Below are positions 1 to 11,900 of a DNA stretch of 64,000 nucleotides, piece after piece. The stretch lies in contig NC_051119.1 of the NCBI RefSeq assembly GCF_014839805.1, positions 3,341,245-3,405,244 on the forward strand, in the 5' to 3' direction. Below the pieces are notes generated by a model, which was not told the origin of the DNA, did not search any database, and saw only the letters and a list, made by a program, of their open reading frames with translations. A program made the translations under genes and the position numbers. Within the stretch, counting starts at the first letter, position 1; each line of letters opens with the position of its first letter. The DNA comes from Manduca sexta (lineage: Eukaryota > Arthropoda > Insecta > Lepidoptera > Sphingidae).

Positions 1-39
1 GTGTTCGGGCGATTTTTTTTTTATTTATTTGCATAAAAA

Positions 40-370
40 GCGGCTATAGCCTAGTTGGGTGTGGAACGGACTGCCAAGACGGAAGTCCGCAGGTTCAAAT
101 CCCAAGGGCACACACCTCTGACTTTTCTAAAATCATATGTGTATTCTTTGTGAATTTATCGTTCGATTTAACGGTGAAGGAAAACATCGTGAGGAAACCT
201 GCACATCTGAGAAGTTCTCTATAGGAATTTCGAAGGTGTGTGAAGTCTACCAATCCGCACTAGGCCAGCGTGGTGGACTAAGGCCTAATCCTTCTCAGTA
301 GTAGAGGAGGCCCGTGCTCAGCAGTGGGCAAGTATATAATACAGGGCTGATATTATTATTATATTATTAT
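40..370 (+). repeat. SINE family A, full copy
   Basis: tRNA-like head with A box (TAGCCTAGTTGG) and B box (GGTTCAAATCC), then a 250-bp body ending GGCTGATATTATTATT. I recall similar tRNA-headed lepidopteran SINEs (Metulj-type). This copy is the reference for the others here. Confidence 0.85.
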
Positions 371-512
371 TTGCATACTTTTATAGTATCACGCTTTTAC
401 CTTTTTAGGGGTAAGCAGAGGTCCAATAATACACCCATATTTGTCCAGCTATTATAGGTTCCATATAATACTAAATTCTAGATTCCGGGTTGATAGTGCG
501 CAGAAAACTGAC

Positions 513-826
513 CTACTGGTGGTAGGTCTCTCGTATGTGAGAGTCCACCTGCGTAGATACCCCCGCAATGTCTAATTCTGCCGCCAAGCAGCAGTGTGCA
601 GTCACTGTTTTGTTCCGGTTTGAAGCACATTGTAACCAGTGTGACTACTGGACATAATAAGACTGAACATCTCATGTCTCAGGATGGCAAGCGCAGTGGA
701 ATACCAAACAATACTTTGTAATTCAAGGTGTTGGATGGTGTGTCTACTGATTATGTGGGCGGTCGTATCGCTTACCATTAGACGAACGGTCAGCTAGTTT
801 CGTCATACAAAGCAATAAAAAAAAAC
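513..826 (+). repeat. Dispersed repeat family C, full copy
   Basis: Starts TGGTGGTAGGTCTCTC and ends AAAGCAATAAAAAAAA. It has a retroposed look, possibly a LINE 3' end. At least twelve copies lie in the window. Confidence 0.8.
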
Positions 827-936
827 AATATCACTTTACCGACCCAGAGATTGCACTCCAGACCTCAGTATGACAGTCTTACACCACCAACGCCACAAAG
901 TTTGTATAAATGCTATAAGTTTTTTTTTAGCTGCAA

Positions 937-1135
937 TCTGACCAAGACCACATGGTAAGTGGAGTAGGGGCCAGATGGTGTCGACTGACGAGAGATGATT
1001 ACTCCTCGCCAGTCGCCACTATGCCGGCCTGTTAAAATCAGATTGATCCCCGACACACGTGGACCACTATGGCGGGTACACCTTGTGTGGAATGGTCGTT
1101 ACCCGGGCTACATATATTCTACCATCAGCAAACCA
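937..1135 (+). repeat. Dispersed repeat family B, copy
   Basis: Contains ATGGTAAGTGGAGT, GTCGACTGACGAGAGATGAT and the end TATTCTACCATCAGC. About 230 bp when complete; at least sixteen copies are present in both orientations. Confidence 0.75.
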
Positions 1136-1375
1136 GCAACTGAATATTTTATTATTAAAACTAGAGTCTATTTCCACTCGAGCTAAAAAGGCTCTTATGT
1201 AATGTAGATAAGGAGTATATTTCACGTAATTAATTAACACAAAACCTCCTTCAGATTTGGAGTGGGGCGATATTTCAAGCGTCAAGAAAGGTTTGTATTC
1301 GGCATGAATTCCGCGTGGAATTATTGCTTGTAGGAGAATTTGGCGCAGCGGGAAAATCACACTCTCAGTTAAAGA

Positions 1376-1720
1376 TATGTCACAGCAAAATAAATTCTCA
1401 AGACTTGTTATTAAGAAGTAAAATCAAAAGAACATATCTAGCAACAAAATGCTTTGTACCCCTTGATTGCTGGAATAATACTGACAGTTTTAAAAAAATT
1501 GCCACGGTAAAATAAATCCTCTACACTTGTTATTAAGAAATTAATTAAAAACAAAATATTATCAACCAACAAAATGCTTTGTTCCCCTTGATTGCTAGTA
1601 TAGTATCGACTGATTTTTAAATATCTGTCACGGCAAAATAAATCCTCTTCACTTGTTATTAAGAACTGAAATCTAAGAAACATATCGTCCAACAAAATAA
1701 TTTGTGTCCCTTGATGACCG
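1376..1720. repeat. Three diverged tandem monomers of 122-126 bp
   Basis: CTTGTTATTAAG recurs at 1404, 1526 and 1652, each followed by CAACAAAAT and CCCCTTGATTGCT or close variants. On the minus strand the two right-hand monomers are open in one frame and give similar 42-residue units (LLVDNILFLINFLITSVEDL versus LLDDMFLRFQFLITSEEDLF). The left monomer carries stops. More likely a satellite-like array than a gene. Confidence 0.7.
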
Positions 1721-3669
1721 GATATTGAATATGCAATTTCAAAAAGGGCAAATCTCAAATATAAAATATCTAGACATGTATATATAATAACAAATAACAA
1801 CAAAACTCCTGTAATTTTTATTGCTAATTTAACCCAAGTTGTAACCAAAAAACAAATCAATGTTTTTTACACTACTTTAGAAAATAATAAGTTGCTTCCA
1901 TTTCCTAAACTCTTTACATTTTCAGATATGTGCCCTTCTCGAAACTGCATATTAAATTATACTGGCCTGTTTGGATTTATTATGGTTTGTTCCTTTTAGA
2001 CAAAAACTTAACTAATGATTCCGTGTCTCGATGTCGCGGGGAATCTAATTTATCATACTGAATTCACGCCAGATATTATGAACTAGCGTAAGTAATGTGA
2101 TCGTTCAGCTAAGAGACCAAGATATTTTGTTACTGGATGGTGAACATTTTAGTGCCGTCATAGCTGCGTGATAGTGAGACCACAGCAAATTCTACTTATG
2201 AAAGAAAGAGAAAAACACGTTTTTTTGGTGGTAAATTATATTTTATATCTACCGAGATAGCGACCACCGTACACAAGGTGTTTCAAATTGCCACAGTGGC
2301 CCACGTAAGTGTCGCGTTCTGGGATCAGCCTGTGTATATCCGGTTTCAACAGGTCATATCTCTTCAGTCGGCATTCTATTGGATCCTATTTCAAATATGC
2401 TAGACCGTGATAACAGAATAATTAAATATATAAAATAAAGTGTATAACAAAACGGCCAATTTTAATTTACACATACAATAGTTTGAATTATTTAATAATT
2501 TTGGTGGAAATAATCAATTCATAGATGATTTTTGGCGCAATATTAACAGAGGTGAAGACGAGTATATGCTTTTGTTTATTAACGCAATGTCAAAATGACT
2601 CTTTGTATGTATATCCTTGTAAAGCAACTATTTCATGAACAATTTTCGACAGTAATTTTACTTGCTATAAGCTGGCTATAATTTAACATGGCCCCACCAT
2701 TACTGCTTTCATAAATCTGTAACATTAATCTGAGATTCTTGGAGTACGATAAATTACTGTCTTGTTTCGGCCGTATATCTAAAATCTAGATTAATACACT
2801 ATAAGCTTAACATTTCTCTTGTTACAAATTTACGTAAATCCATAAACTTTGAGATATTCCTCAGTTTTTGAAAATAGTATCCTACCCTTTTCAAAGATTT
2901 ATTTTTCTTTTATTTGTGAACATAGTGTTACAATAAAAAATTTGGAAAAGTAACAAAGTACCAATTACACGTTTCTACGGTTAAATATAGAAGATGTGTA
3001 TAGAAAATGCCTTATTTCTTACATAATACAATAATATATTATATGTATAATGAGCAAGGTGACGTGGTCAATCGTGCGAAAAAAAAGAAGAAAGAAAAAG
3101 GGCGCGAAACTGAACCGGCTGGCCAGCGGACCACTGCGTCGGCGATACACTTTTCCTTGCATTTTGCTGAGGATCGGTCGGATGTTCACAATCGTTGAAT
3201 ATCGCTAGCAATATTTTTATGTTCTTGCTCTTTTGCTTATTTGTTAACTAATTTGATTAAAATTGTTGTCTTTTAGTAAATAAGTTAAGTTTTTGTTATA
3301 AGTACTAAATACTATTTTAGTTTTGAGTTAATTGTCAAACATATAAATGTTAAAAACGCTGAATGTGTATTATAAAGTACAATTGATAGAAAATTTAGAA
3401 AAAAATAAATAAATTCAAAGAAACCTTAGCGGCGATGTGTCCATATAACACTATTCCTGCCAACTTCCCTTTCGTAATTTATGTAAAATCTAAATATAAT
3501 GATTTGCAGACCGCATTTGTATAAATCAGTACCTATATGTTGTATAACTATAACTTCGCCTTTCTCCACTGATGGGTAGAGTAACTCTCCCATATTCAGT
3601 CGGTTATATTAGATCCCATGTTGTACAAGGTGCACCTAGTGCTACTTAATAACATAATAATTATATAAA
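1721..3669. other. AT-rich stretch, mostly unassigned
   Basis: Holds a minus-strand family-B fragment (2224..2395) and one end of a mariner-like MITE (about 2500..2615, ending CGCAATGTCAAAATGACT). The GC-rich patch at 3070..3190 is listed separately. No exon with usable borders was recognised. Confidence 0.5.
3070..3190. other. Isolated CpG-rich patch
   Basis: Stands out from AT-rich surroundings. On the minus strand it contains GCCGGTTCAGTTTCGCG, close to the initiator-like GCCGGTTCAGTCTTGCG at the Dscam-like 5' end. It could be a small promoter or an unrecognised 3' exon of the gene; neither is proven. Confidence 0.35.
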
Positions 3670-3860
3670 CCTTGTATTATATACTGTCCCACTGCTGCAT
3701 GGGCCTACTCTACTACTGAGAGGGATTAGGCCTTAATTCATCATATTGGCTTAGTGCGGGCAGACTTTATATATCGTCGAAATTCTTATAAAGAATTCTC
3801 AGGTAAGTTTCTTCACATGTTTTCCTTCGCCGTTAAAGCAAGCCATAATTGATAAATAAG
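3670..3860 (-). repeat. SINE family A, partial copy
   Basis: Reverse complement of the family-A tail and body; the tRNA-like head is missing. Confidence 0.75.
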
Positions 3861-5030
3861 TAATACGCAACTTCGAAAGTCAGAAGTGGGTTTGGGTTTG
3901 AGCCTGTGGACAATCGTCTCTATAGACCGTGCAATTCTCAACTTGGTTATCGTGCAGTGCCATAAAACGGGCACAAAGTCAGAATCATAGTTGTCACTGA
4001 GCAGGAAAGCCCAAAACATAGCATTTTACCTGTCCGAGACCTATGCACAAAGCTGTATTGCAATAAATAAACATATTTATATGAATAAATTGGATATCGA
4101 ATGCGTCATCCCTTGTCATCATCATTATTATCTTCAGTCCGAAGCTCCACTGCGGAACATAGATCTGCCTTAAAGATTTCAATACTAACATTTTTTTTCT
4201 TTTTTTCCGTTCCCACTTTCCTCGACAAGGGACGTTATTTATGTTTTCTATTGTTTTATCTTTATCTTTTTTTATTTGATTATTTTGTTCTAATGGAGTT
4301 TATCTTAAATATAACATCTTTATCTTACTTTATTTTATCCTACCTTATTTTATTTTTCTTGTCTCTAATACTAACCTATTAGAAGTGACGTGCTTACAGC
4401 GTGTTCCTTTTACCTTTACCAGGTCATCTGTCCTTGTAAGACGTCCAAGGGTTTAAGAAAATTATGTATGCCAATTAACCACGAATATTATAAAACCAAA
4501 TTCAAAAGAGACTCCACTGAACAGTAAAGCCAAAGAAAATTTAATTTCGCCGACAGTAAACGACTTTCAACAAAACATCTAAAACTTAGCCCAGTCTAGA
4601 CTAACCGCTCGGGGCGATAGCATTAACCGATTGTTTATCCTGTTCAGAGAGCATAAGATCCCGTAGGATACAAAGTCAGTAAGTCGGATCATCGCCGGAG
4701 ATGAACACACCACCGCAGCATAGCAAATGGAAGCTATTAAGGTAATATTTAAATTTGTAAACTGTTCACTACTCCAATGCTTCTCCTGTTACGTATTGTA
4801 TGGTCAAATGTGGGGGTCAATTAAACTTCCTTCACCGAAAAAAAGGAGTGGAGAGCATAAGATCCCGTAGGATTAAATCATAGACGTATCCCCCAGTGGC
4901 GAAGGGAAAGTTTTCTGAAAGGCACTGCGACACAACATATAACCCGTACGTATATAATACATATGTAATGTAGTGTTGTCTACAAATTATAATTTTACTT
5001 ATAATTAGATTTTACATAAACAACGAAAGG
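3861..5030. other. Intergenic or 3' intron stretch with a 23-bp direct repeat pair
   Basis: GAGAGCATAAGATCCCGTAG plus GAT occurs at 4647..4669 and exactly again at 4851..4873, bracketing 181 bp of unassigned sequence that ends in a short A run. The rest is pyrimidine-rich or AT-rich and shows no gene. Confidence 0.6.
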
Positions 5031-5036
5031 GAAGCC

Positions 5037-5317
5037 TGGTGGTAGGTTCCTCATATGTGAGAGTCCGCCTGGGTAGGTACCACTGCAATGTCTATATCTG
5101 CCACCAAGCAGCAGTGTATCGTCACTGCTTTGTTCCGGTTTGAAGGACATTCTAGGCACTGTAAGTACTGAACATAATAAGACTTAACATCAAGTGTCTT
5201 GGGATAGCAGTGCTTTGTAATTCAAGGTGTTGGATGATGTTTCTGCTGTTTATGAGCAGTCGTATTATCATCAGGCGAACAGCAGGCTCATCTTATCATT
5301 CAAAGTAATAAAAAAAG
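5037..5317 (+). repeat. Dispersed repeat family C, copy
   Basis: TGGTGGTAGGTTCCTC to AAAGTAATAAAAAAAG, colinear with the copy at 513. Confidence 0.8.
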
Positions 5318-5329
5318 GCGGCAGTAACC

Positions 5330-5680
5330 GAGTTATATGGAACCTTCGCCATTGGTATCCCCCCCTCCGGAGGCAATTGTTATGCGCTCGGTCTTCACAT
5401 TGTATGCATGCCCATGCACGGGGGACATTGCAGGAGCTCTAGGCACATTGTTATGTGTACCTCATGGTTGCCAATTCACATTGAGGCCTATAAGGGCTCG
5501 CGAACCTTTCTCGCCTCCTCCCATCTTAAGATAGTTCCTTGTCCTTCCCCCACGCTTCCTTCCCAACTATCCCCTTCCAACTTTCCTGCAGGGCCCTGCA
5601 GTCGCTAAGCCGAGGGATTCCAGTATACCATTTGCAGGTTTCCCTCGGTGTTGACTATGGGGTTCGATACTCCAAAAAAA
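5330..5680 (+). repeat. Dispersed repeat family G, copy
   Basis: GGAGGCAATTGTTATGCGCT and the pyrimidine-rich block near 5510..5590 recur at 40240, 46590 and 47140. Function unknown; ends in an A run. Confidence 0.6.
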
Positions 5681-5867
5681 AAAAAACCATAGATGTATCG
5701 AAATTATTGGTAACCCAGATTTGTAATATTTGTGAAAAATATAATAGAGGTTTAGGGAATGGACTGAATACTACCGTTTACTCTAAAGAAAGAGACATAA
5801 CGAATGAGCATTACCTATCCCTTTTTAACTACAAGAAAGTAGATAAAAGAATAGATAAGTAACTCAC

Positions 5868-5981
5868 CGGTGTCGAACCTGGGTCTGCTCGGTAGCCGGC
5901 TCGGCAGGTCTTGGTTCTCGACGTGGTCGAATGTCCTGAAGCCCAGGGCGAACTCCGCGTATGGACTGATTTCGAACATTT
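5868..5981 (-). CDS. Dscam: Dscam-like exon 28: conserved cytoplasmic PYAxF motif
   Basis: Acceptor CCAACAG, donor CCG|GTGAGT, phase 1 to 1. Reads EMFEISPYAEFALGFRTFDH, then VENQDLPSRLPSRPRFDT. ISPYA-FAL followed by RTF is a tail motif I know across Dscam paralogues. Coding continues after this exon, but no later exon was recognised between 1 and 5860. Confidence 0.9.
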
Positions 5982-8900
5982 CTGTTGGAATACCGGTGAT
6001 TTAGAACATTTGTTTGGTAATGAAAATTAAGTGTGCAAGGACTATTAGATTTTGATATAATATATTTGAAGTGGTAGATTCATAACGACGTAAGAGCTTT
6101 GAAAAACAGAAAATTTAAATCAAGATATCTTAGTCCTTGACATTTTGATGTAGAGTCAACCATTTAAGACTTCATATATTTTTTACATCTAAAGTGAAAA
6201 AGCCTTTTTATAGTTTTATATTAGTGAAGAAGAAATGTTTGGATAGCTAATAGTATGAAGGTTTTCATGTAGGGTTGTTTCCCACCTCAATATCGGGTCT
6301 GCACAAATTCCAAGTAACATATGAAACTGCATATAGTATATACAAACTGCAGCATAGAGTCAAACTCTAATAAATAATTCTGTCCTAAGAAAATTGTGCT
6401 AAAAACCCACACACACTGTTATTTCATTTCAAATTGAATCCAGGATCATTACCTTAGCAGATTCTTATAAAACTAATAATGAAAATATAAATAGTCGAAT
6501 CTTCCTTTTTTGGAAGTCACTAAAAAGTCAAAATCACTCACCATTCTTACTACTCTTCCTAGGCTGTACGGGCGAGGTGTATATTCGCGGCGCGTGCGCA
6601 TACCGTTCCTTGTGCTCGGAGTGCGACGCCACGCTCTCATTGCGGGACTTCACTTCTTCCGCGATGGAGTGTCGGTATTGGGACGAATAACCTTGCCTGT
6701 GGAGAATTATATAATGTATAATTGGGGAAATACTGAACATCCCAACATTTACATAAAAATTTGTATTCATTAATCATGTTGCTTTTCAATATTTATACGC
6801 ACACGCCTTTTATCTACGAAGGTGTAGGCAGAGGCGCAACTGATGCACCGATTTCCGTCATGTGTATTCGGTCCCATGATATGATAGGAGGCAAGCCTAT
6901 AGCTATTCCGTGAACAAATTCCAGATTCAGGGCTGATACTGAATAGAAAAACCCAATATGACCAACTCGGAGATCGAACCCGAGGCTTGAGCACTGCAGT
7001 TGTACCGTAATACATTGTGCGACCAAAGCAGTTCTGGAAATTTCTCCTGATATAGAACATTTTAGAAACATCAGTGAACGTTTACACAGAATTCATTTGA
7101 AACTATTAATAGCTAGAAGCGATCAATAACTATATTGGTCGGCTCACGCCTGTTCGTAAGGAGTTGGCTCCGTATTGCACAATATTAACTAAAATTATTC
7201 ATCTAATATAATTACTATATTAAGTTTTATTCTTTGTGAATTTATCGTTCGCTTTAACGGGGAAGGAACATCGTGAGGAAACCTGCACATCTGAGAAGTT
7301 CTCTATAGGAATTTCGAAGGTGTGTGAAGTCTACCAATCCGCACTAGGCCAGCGTCGGACTAAGGGCTAATCCCTCTCAGTAGTAGAGGAGGTCCGTGCT
7401 CAGCAGTGGGCAAGTATATAATACAGGGCTGATATTATTATATTATTAAGTTTGATTGTGAGAAGGGGCGAGTCTATATTGGGAACCGATTTTAGACTAC
7501 AAGGTGATACTGAGCAGCAAAACTTAATATCACTTTACCCGACTGGGAATCGAAGTTACCGTAAAGAGCTGTACAGCCCACACAATATTGAACTATTATA
7601 AGCTTTTTATACGAGCAAAGTGACCCAACTGCACCTGATGGTAAGTGGAGTGGTGTCCAATAGAATGCCGACTGACGAGAAATGATTACCCCTTGGTAGT
7701 CGTCACAATTATGCCGGCCTGTTGGAACTAGATATACACTGCTGATCCCGGAACGCGACACATTTACGTGCATTACTATGGCGGGTTTTAACATTTTGTG
7801 GACGATGGTCGCTATACGGGCGGATATAATATACAGGGTCATTTTAACATTGCGTTACTAAAATTAAACCACATACTCGTCTTCACCTTTGCTGACATTG
7901 TACTAAAAATCATCCATTAATAAAGAATATTTTATTAGTAGTGGCAATAGGGCGTGCAAAATTTAAATTACTTTTTTTTTTATTTATTTTTTTCGAAACT
8001 TACACTTTTTTTCATTTACGGCTCATGTAACTTATTGTAATGTGTTATTTCTAAGTAAATAAGAATGTAGTTTCGTTTAGAAACGCACTGTCAAAATGAC
8101 CCTGTTTATCCTACCACCAGCAAATAATAACTATAACAGTATCAATATTAATAAAAGTAGGAAGTATGCTTGAAGAATATTCCAGAATAATAACTTACCG
8201 GTGCCTCCTAAACAGTATACAGAAGAAGGCCATGAGACACACCACGAGGAGTATGGAACTGCAGATGATGACCAGCATGTTTAGGTCGAAGAACTCTGAT
8301 GGCGGTCCGATTTCCTCTGCAACAAAAATGATGCTTAAGGGCTTATAAATACGGCATATTTTATATGAACTAGAAACGCAAATTATACACAAGACAATAG
8401 AGCGTGTGTTTCCAAAACGCGTGTAATCTGCGACTATAAAATACGTCCTGAAAGACCCTTATTTTGTACAATGAGATATAACAAGTGACAGTTAGTATTT
8501 AATTTTATTATATTAAAACAAATAAACACAATCATAAATGTTTTTTTCTATATATATAAAAATGAATCCCTATATCCCACGGGTGAACGGCTGGACCGAT
8601 TTCACTATTTTTTTTGTTGTGTTTGTTATTGTCAGGAGAAGGTTCTTATGAAAGAAAGAATTCAAAAAATTGCGCGGAATATTGGAAAATTTAAGAAAAC
8701 TTAACGAAAATATTAATTTTATATAACTGTCAATTGTTTGAAATAACTGCCAACGATTGACAGAATGCGCGCTGCAAATTCACAGTTAAGACGGGACAAC
8801 GTCTGTCGGGTCGAATAGAATGCTATAAAACAATGAATCAGATTACTCTTCGGAAAACGATGTCATTCTTAATTAAATTACCAACTAGGTATTTCGAATA

Positions 8901-11900
8901 TTTGCCAAAACATAGCGATTGGCAGGCAAATGGACTTCTCGGGATGGAAGTTCTGCCGTTGACGCCTAGGGGGTTTTTCGGTGCGTGGGAGCTTCTGAGC
9001 AAATAGGAGATGGGCCACACCGTGTAGAGACGGCTGCGGACGCCCACTTACACTTACGACTTCTTCTGACTTTCTGTTACAGAAAGCCGTCCCTAATGCG
9101 CCGAAGATGGCCACCGTGCAGTTTAAAAGGGTAACATAATGACATTTTATTCTAAAAATTAGAATAACATCCAAAAAACGGAGGAATATGTGCTGATTCT
9201 ATATATATAAAAGTCAATGAAAAAAAAATCGCATAATTCATTTAGCTCGCTAACCTTCAATAGAATCATGACTACACTGAATTAATTAATAGAATGTTAT
9301 CAATACTATATATCAAATGAGATACTACCAAATGTCAGATCGCATATCCGAGATATCAGTTGTGATTTGCTTTATGAAACTTTCCAAATAAATTATATAT
9401 CCTACTTATATTTTATGCGAAAGTTTGTGAGGATGGATGTATGTATGTTTGTTCCTCTTTCACGAAAAAAACTACTGAACGAATTTGAATGAAACTGTAC
9501 AGTAATTTTGGTTATACATCAGAATAACACATAGACAACAATTTATAATGATTTCGTGTAATTTGGTCATAATATAACGATACATATCAAGTAAGTCGAA
9601 AAAAAATGCTATCTTGGCGTACGTTGCCTAAACCGTTGGAGTTAGACAAATATGATCATAAATGTGCGCGATAACATATATCTACTTTTTATGTAGAAGC
9701 CACTATGACCAAAATAGGGAGTAATAAATATAATTAAATCGGAAACTTTTTTTACAATGCACAAGCTGGACTTTTATCCCGGAAAACACCTTCACGCGGG
9801 CGAAGACGCGAGTAAAATCTAGTATATTATATTTCCTTAGGAAGAAAATTGAGAAGGGTATGCTAAGGTGGTTTAGGCATTTGGAGAGGATGGATGATAA
9901 GAGACTGACAAAGAGGGTTTATAAGGCGAATGTGGATGGAAGAGCCGCACCGAACCTTCGAATGTCAGATATCTGACATTCTCAGTAAAGGCCAGGTTAA
10001 AAGTACCCGGAACGGGAGGGAATGCATGAAAGGATTAATGAAGGTTGAGGAAGCTCGAGAAGTATGCCAGGATCGTGCAAAGTGGCAATCTATAGTCTCT
10101 GCCTACCCCTATGGGATAAAGGTGATACTATGTATGTATGTATGTAGAAAATGAGCTAGCGGTCCGCTTGATGGTAAGCAGAATGCGTCGCCCATGGACT
10201 TTGTAATACCAGAGGTACAGTCAAGCCGTTGCCTACCAGGAGAAAGTAATTCTAAAGCACTGGCTGATGTCTTGCACGGCGACAGAAATAGACAAACCGT
10301 TAGTACCTTACTGGTGGTAGGCCTCTCATATGTGATAGTCCGCCTGGGTGGGTACCACCGTAATGTCTATTTCCACCGCCAAGCAGCAGTAGTCACTGTT
10401 GTGTTCCAGTTTGAAGGACATTGTAGCCAGTGTAACTACTGGACATAATGAGACTTAACATCTCACGTCTCAGGATGGCGAGCGCAGTGGAATACCACAC
10501 AATACTTTGTATTTCAAGATGTTGGATGATGTTTACTATTTATGGGCGGTCGTATCGCTTACCATCAGGCGAACGGCAAGCTCGTCTCAAAAAAAATACT
10601 CTTTTACCTACCTCCTTCGATACAAACTAAACAAGAAACAATTTATCCCAACCACAGTGTCAAACTTTGCCGACGTCATAATTTCCCGACGTGTTGACTT
10701 TGCCGCTACCAGAAGTTCCAATAAACAGGAGATTGCTAAAGTTGCCTCATTACGTAGTCATTATGAAACTTTATGTTTTACTCTGGTTTTGAAGGTTCGA
10801 TTATGTTCTAGTATGTTAGTGTACGTTCGCATATTGTTTCAAACTAATGAAGCGAAATTTGAATTAGTTTTGAAAATCTTGAATCGTGTTTTTCTATAAA
10901 GTAAGGGAATTAAAAACTTATGTACGTCCTATTATGTGATAATGACGAGTCTATTGTCACATTATGACGCAACAGACAACTTATGAGTATTCTTAAACTC
11001 CAAATGTATTGCCTGATCGGTAATAAACTCCAAACCTCCAGAATATCATAATATTATCACTAGAAGAAGAATCAAGATCTCACGTCTAAATATTCCCATA
11101 GCTCCAAACGACAACAAATATTTCCTAACCACGTGACCCCATTACATATTTAGAAAGAAACGAAGAGAAATATTAATTTAAAAAAAAAGGAACAAATTCT
11201 AATTACTATTAAAGTTAATTAATTGTGTTAAATTTATTAATCCAACTGCAGTTTTTACTAATAGGTAAAGCCTAGAAAAAAGAATTGGCAAATTAAGTTA
11301 ACAAAATAAACAAATTAAAACTGTATATAAAAAGAAAAACTACATAATTCTAAACTAAATCTGCCGTACAACATTCTAGAACCTTACCTCCATCCAAGGT
11401 CTTGGTGGCGTAAGTGTACGTCGCCTGCGCCGGCCCTGCATCGTTCCTCGCCGTGACCCTGAGCTCGTACCAGGCTGCGGGGGTCAGGGATCCCACAGCG
11501 AACGACGCTGGTAAGGATCGTAGAGGAGGAGCTTGGAACTGGCCCTCTAAGTAGCTCCAGGCGGGAGTCAGGTCCACAGGCTGGTAACAAGGTGATACAT
11601 TTAGAACTCTCAGATTATTTTGTGTCTCTCTTCTACCTTATCCCGCTCCCGTCAAGGATCGCGACACGTTATCCCTTTATTTCCCCCCACTTGCCAGCCT
11701 GAGCTGGCTATTTTGATTTATACCGTGTTATCTATATATATAAAAATGAATCCCTATTTCCCTTGGTCATGCCATCACGCGTGAACGGCTGGACCGATTT
11801 CACTACTTTTTGTTGTTGTCTTTGTTATTGTCAGGAGAAGGTTCTTATGAAAGAAAACAATTCAAAATATTGCGCGGCAAATTAGAAAATTTAAGAAAAC

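Noticed and set aside
41..120. Possible tRNA gene
   Set aside because: Belongs to SINE family A, repeated in at least ten places with the same body.
1067..1360. 97-codon minus-strand reading frame
   Set aside because: Covers a family-B repeat and AT-rich sequence; no domain, no splice borders fitting the gene.
3007..3198. 63-codon plus-strand reading frame over the CpG-rich patch
   Set aside because: Low-complexity lysine-rich start and no known motif; kept only as a CpG-rich patch.
9838..10150. Apparent gene with KGLMKVEEAREVCQ
   Set aside because: Repeated at 29370, 48175 and 54150; a broken LINE tail, not a host gene.
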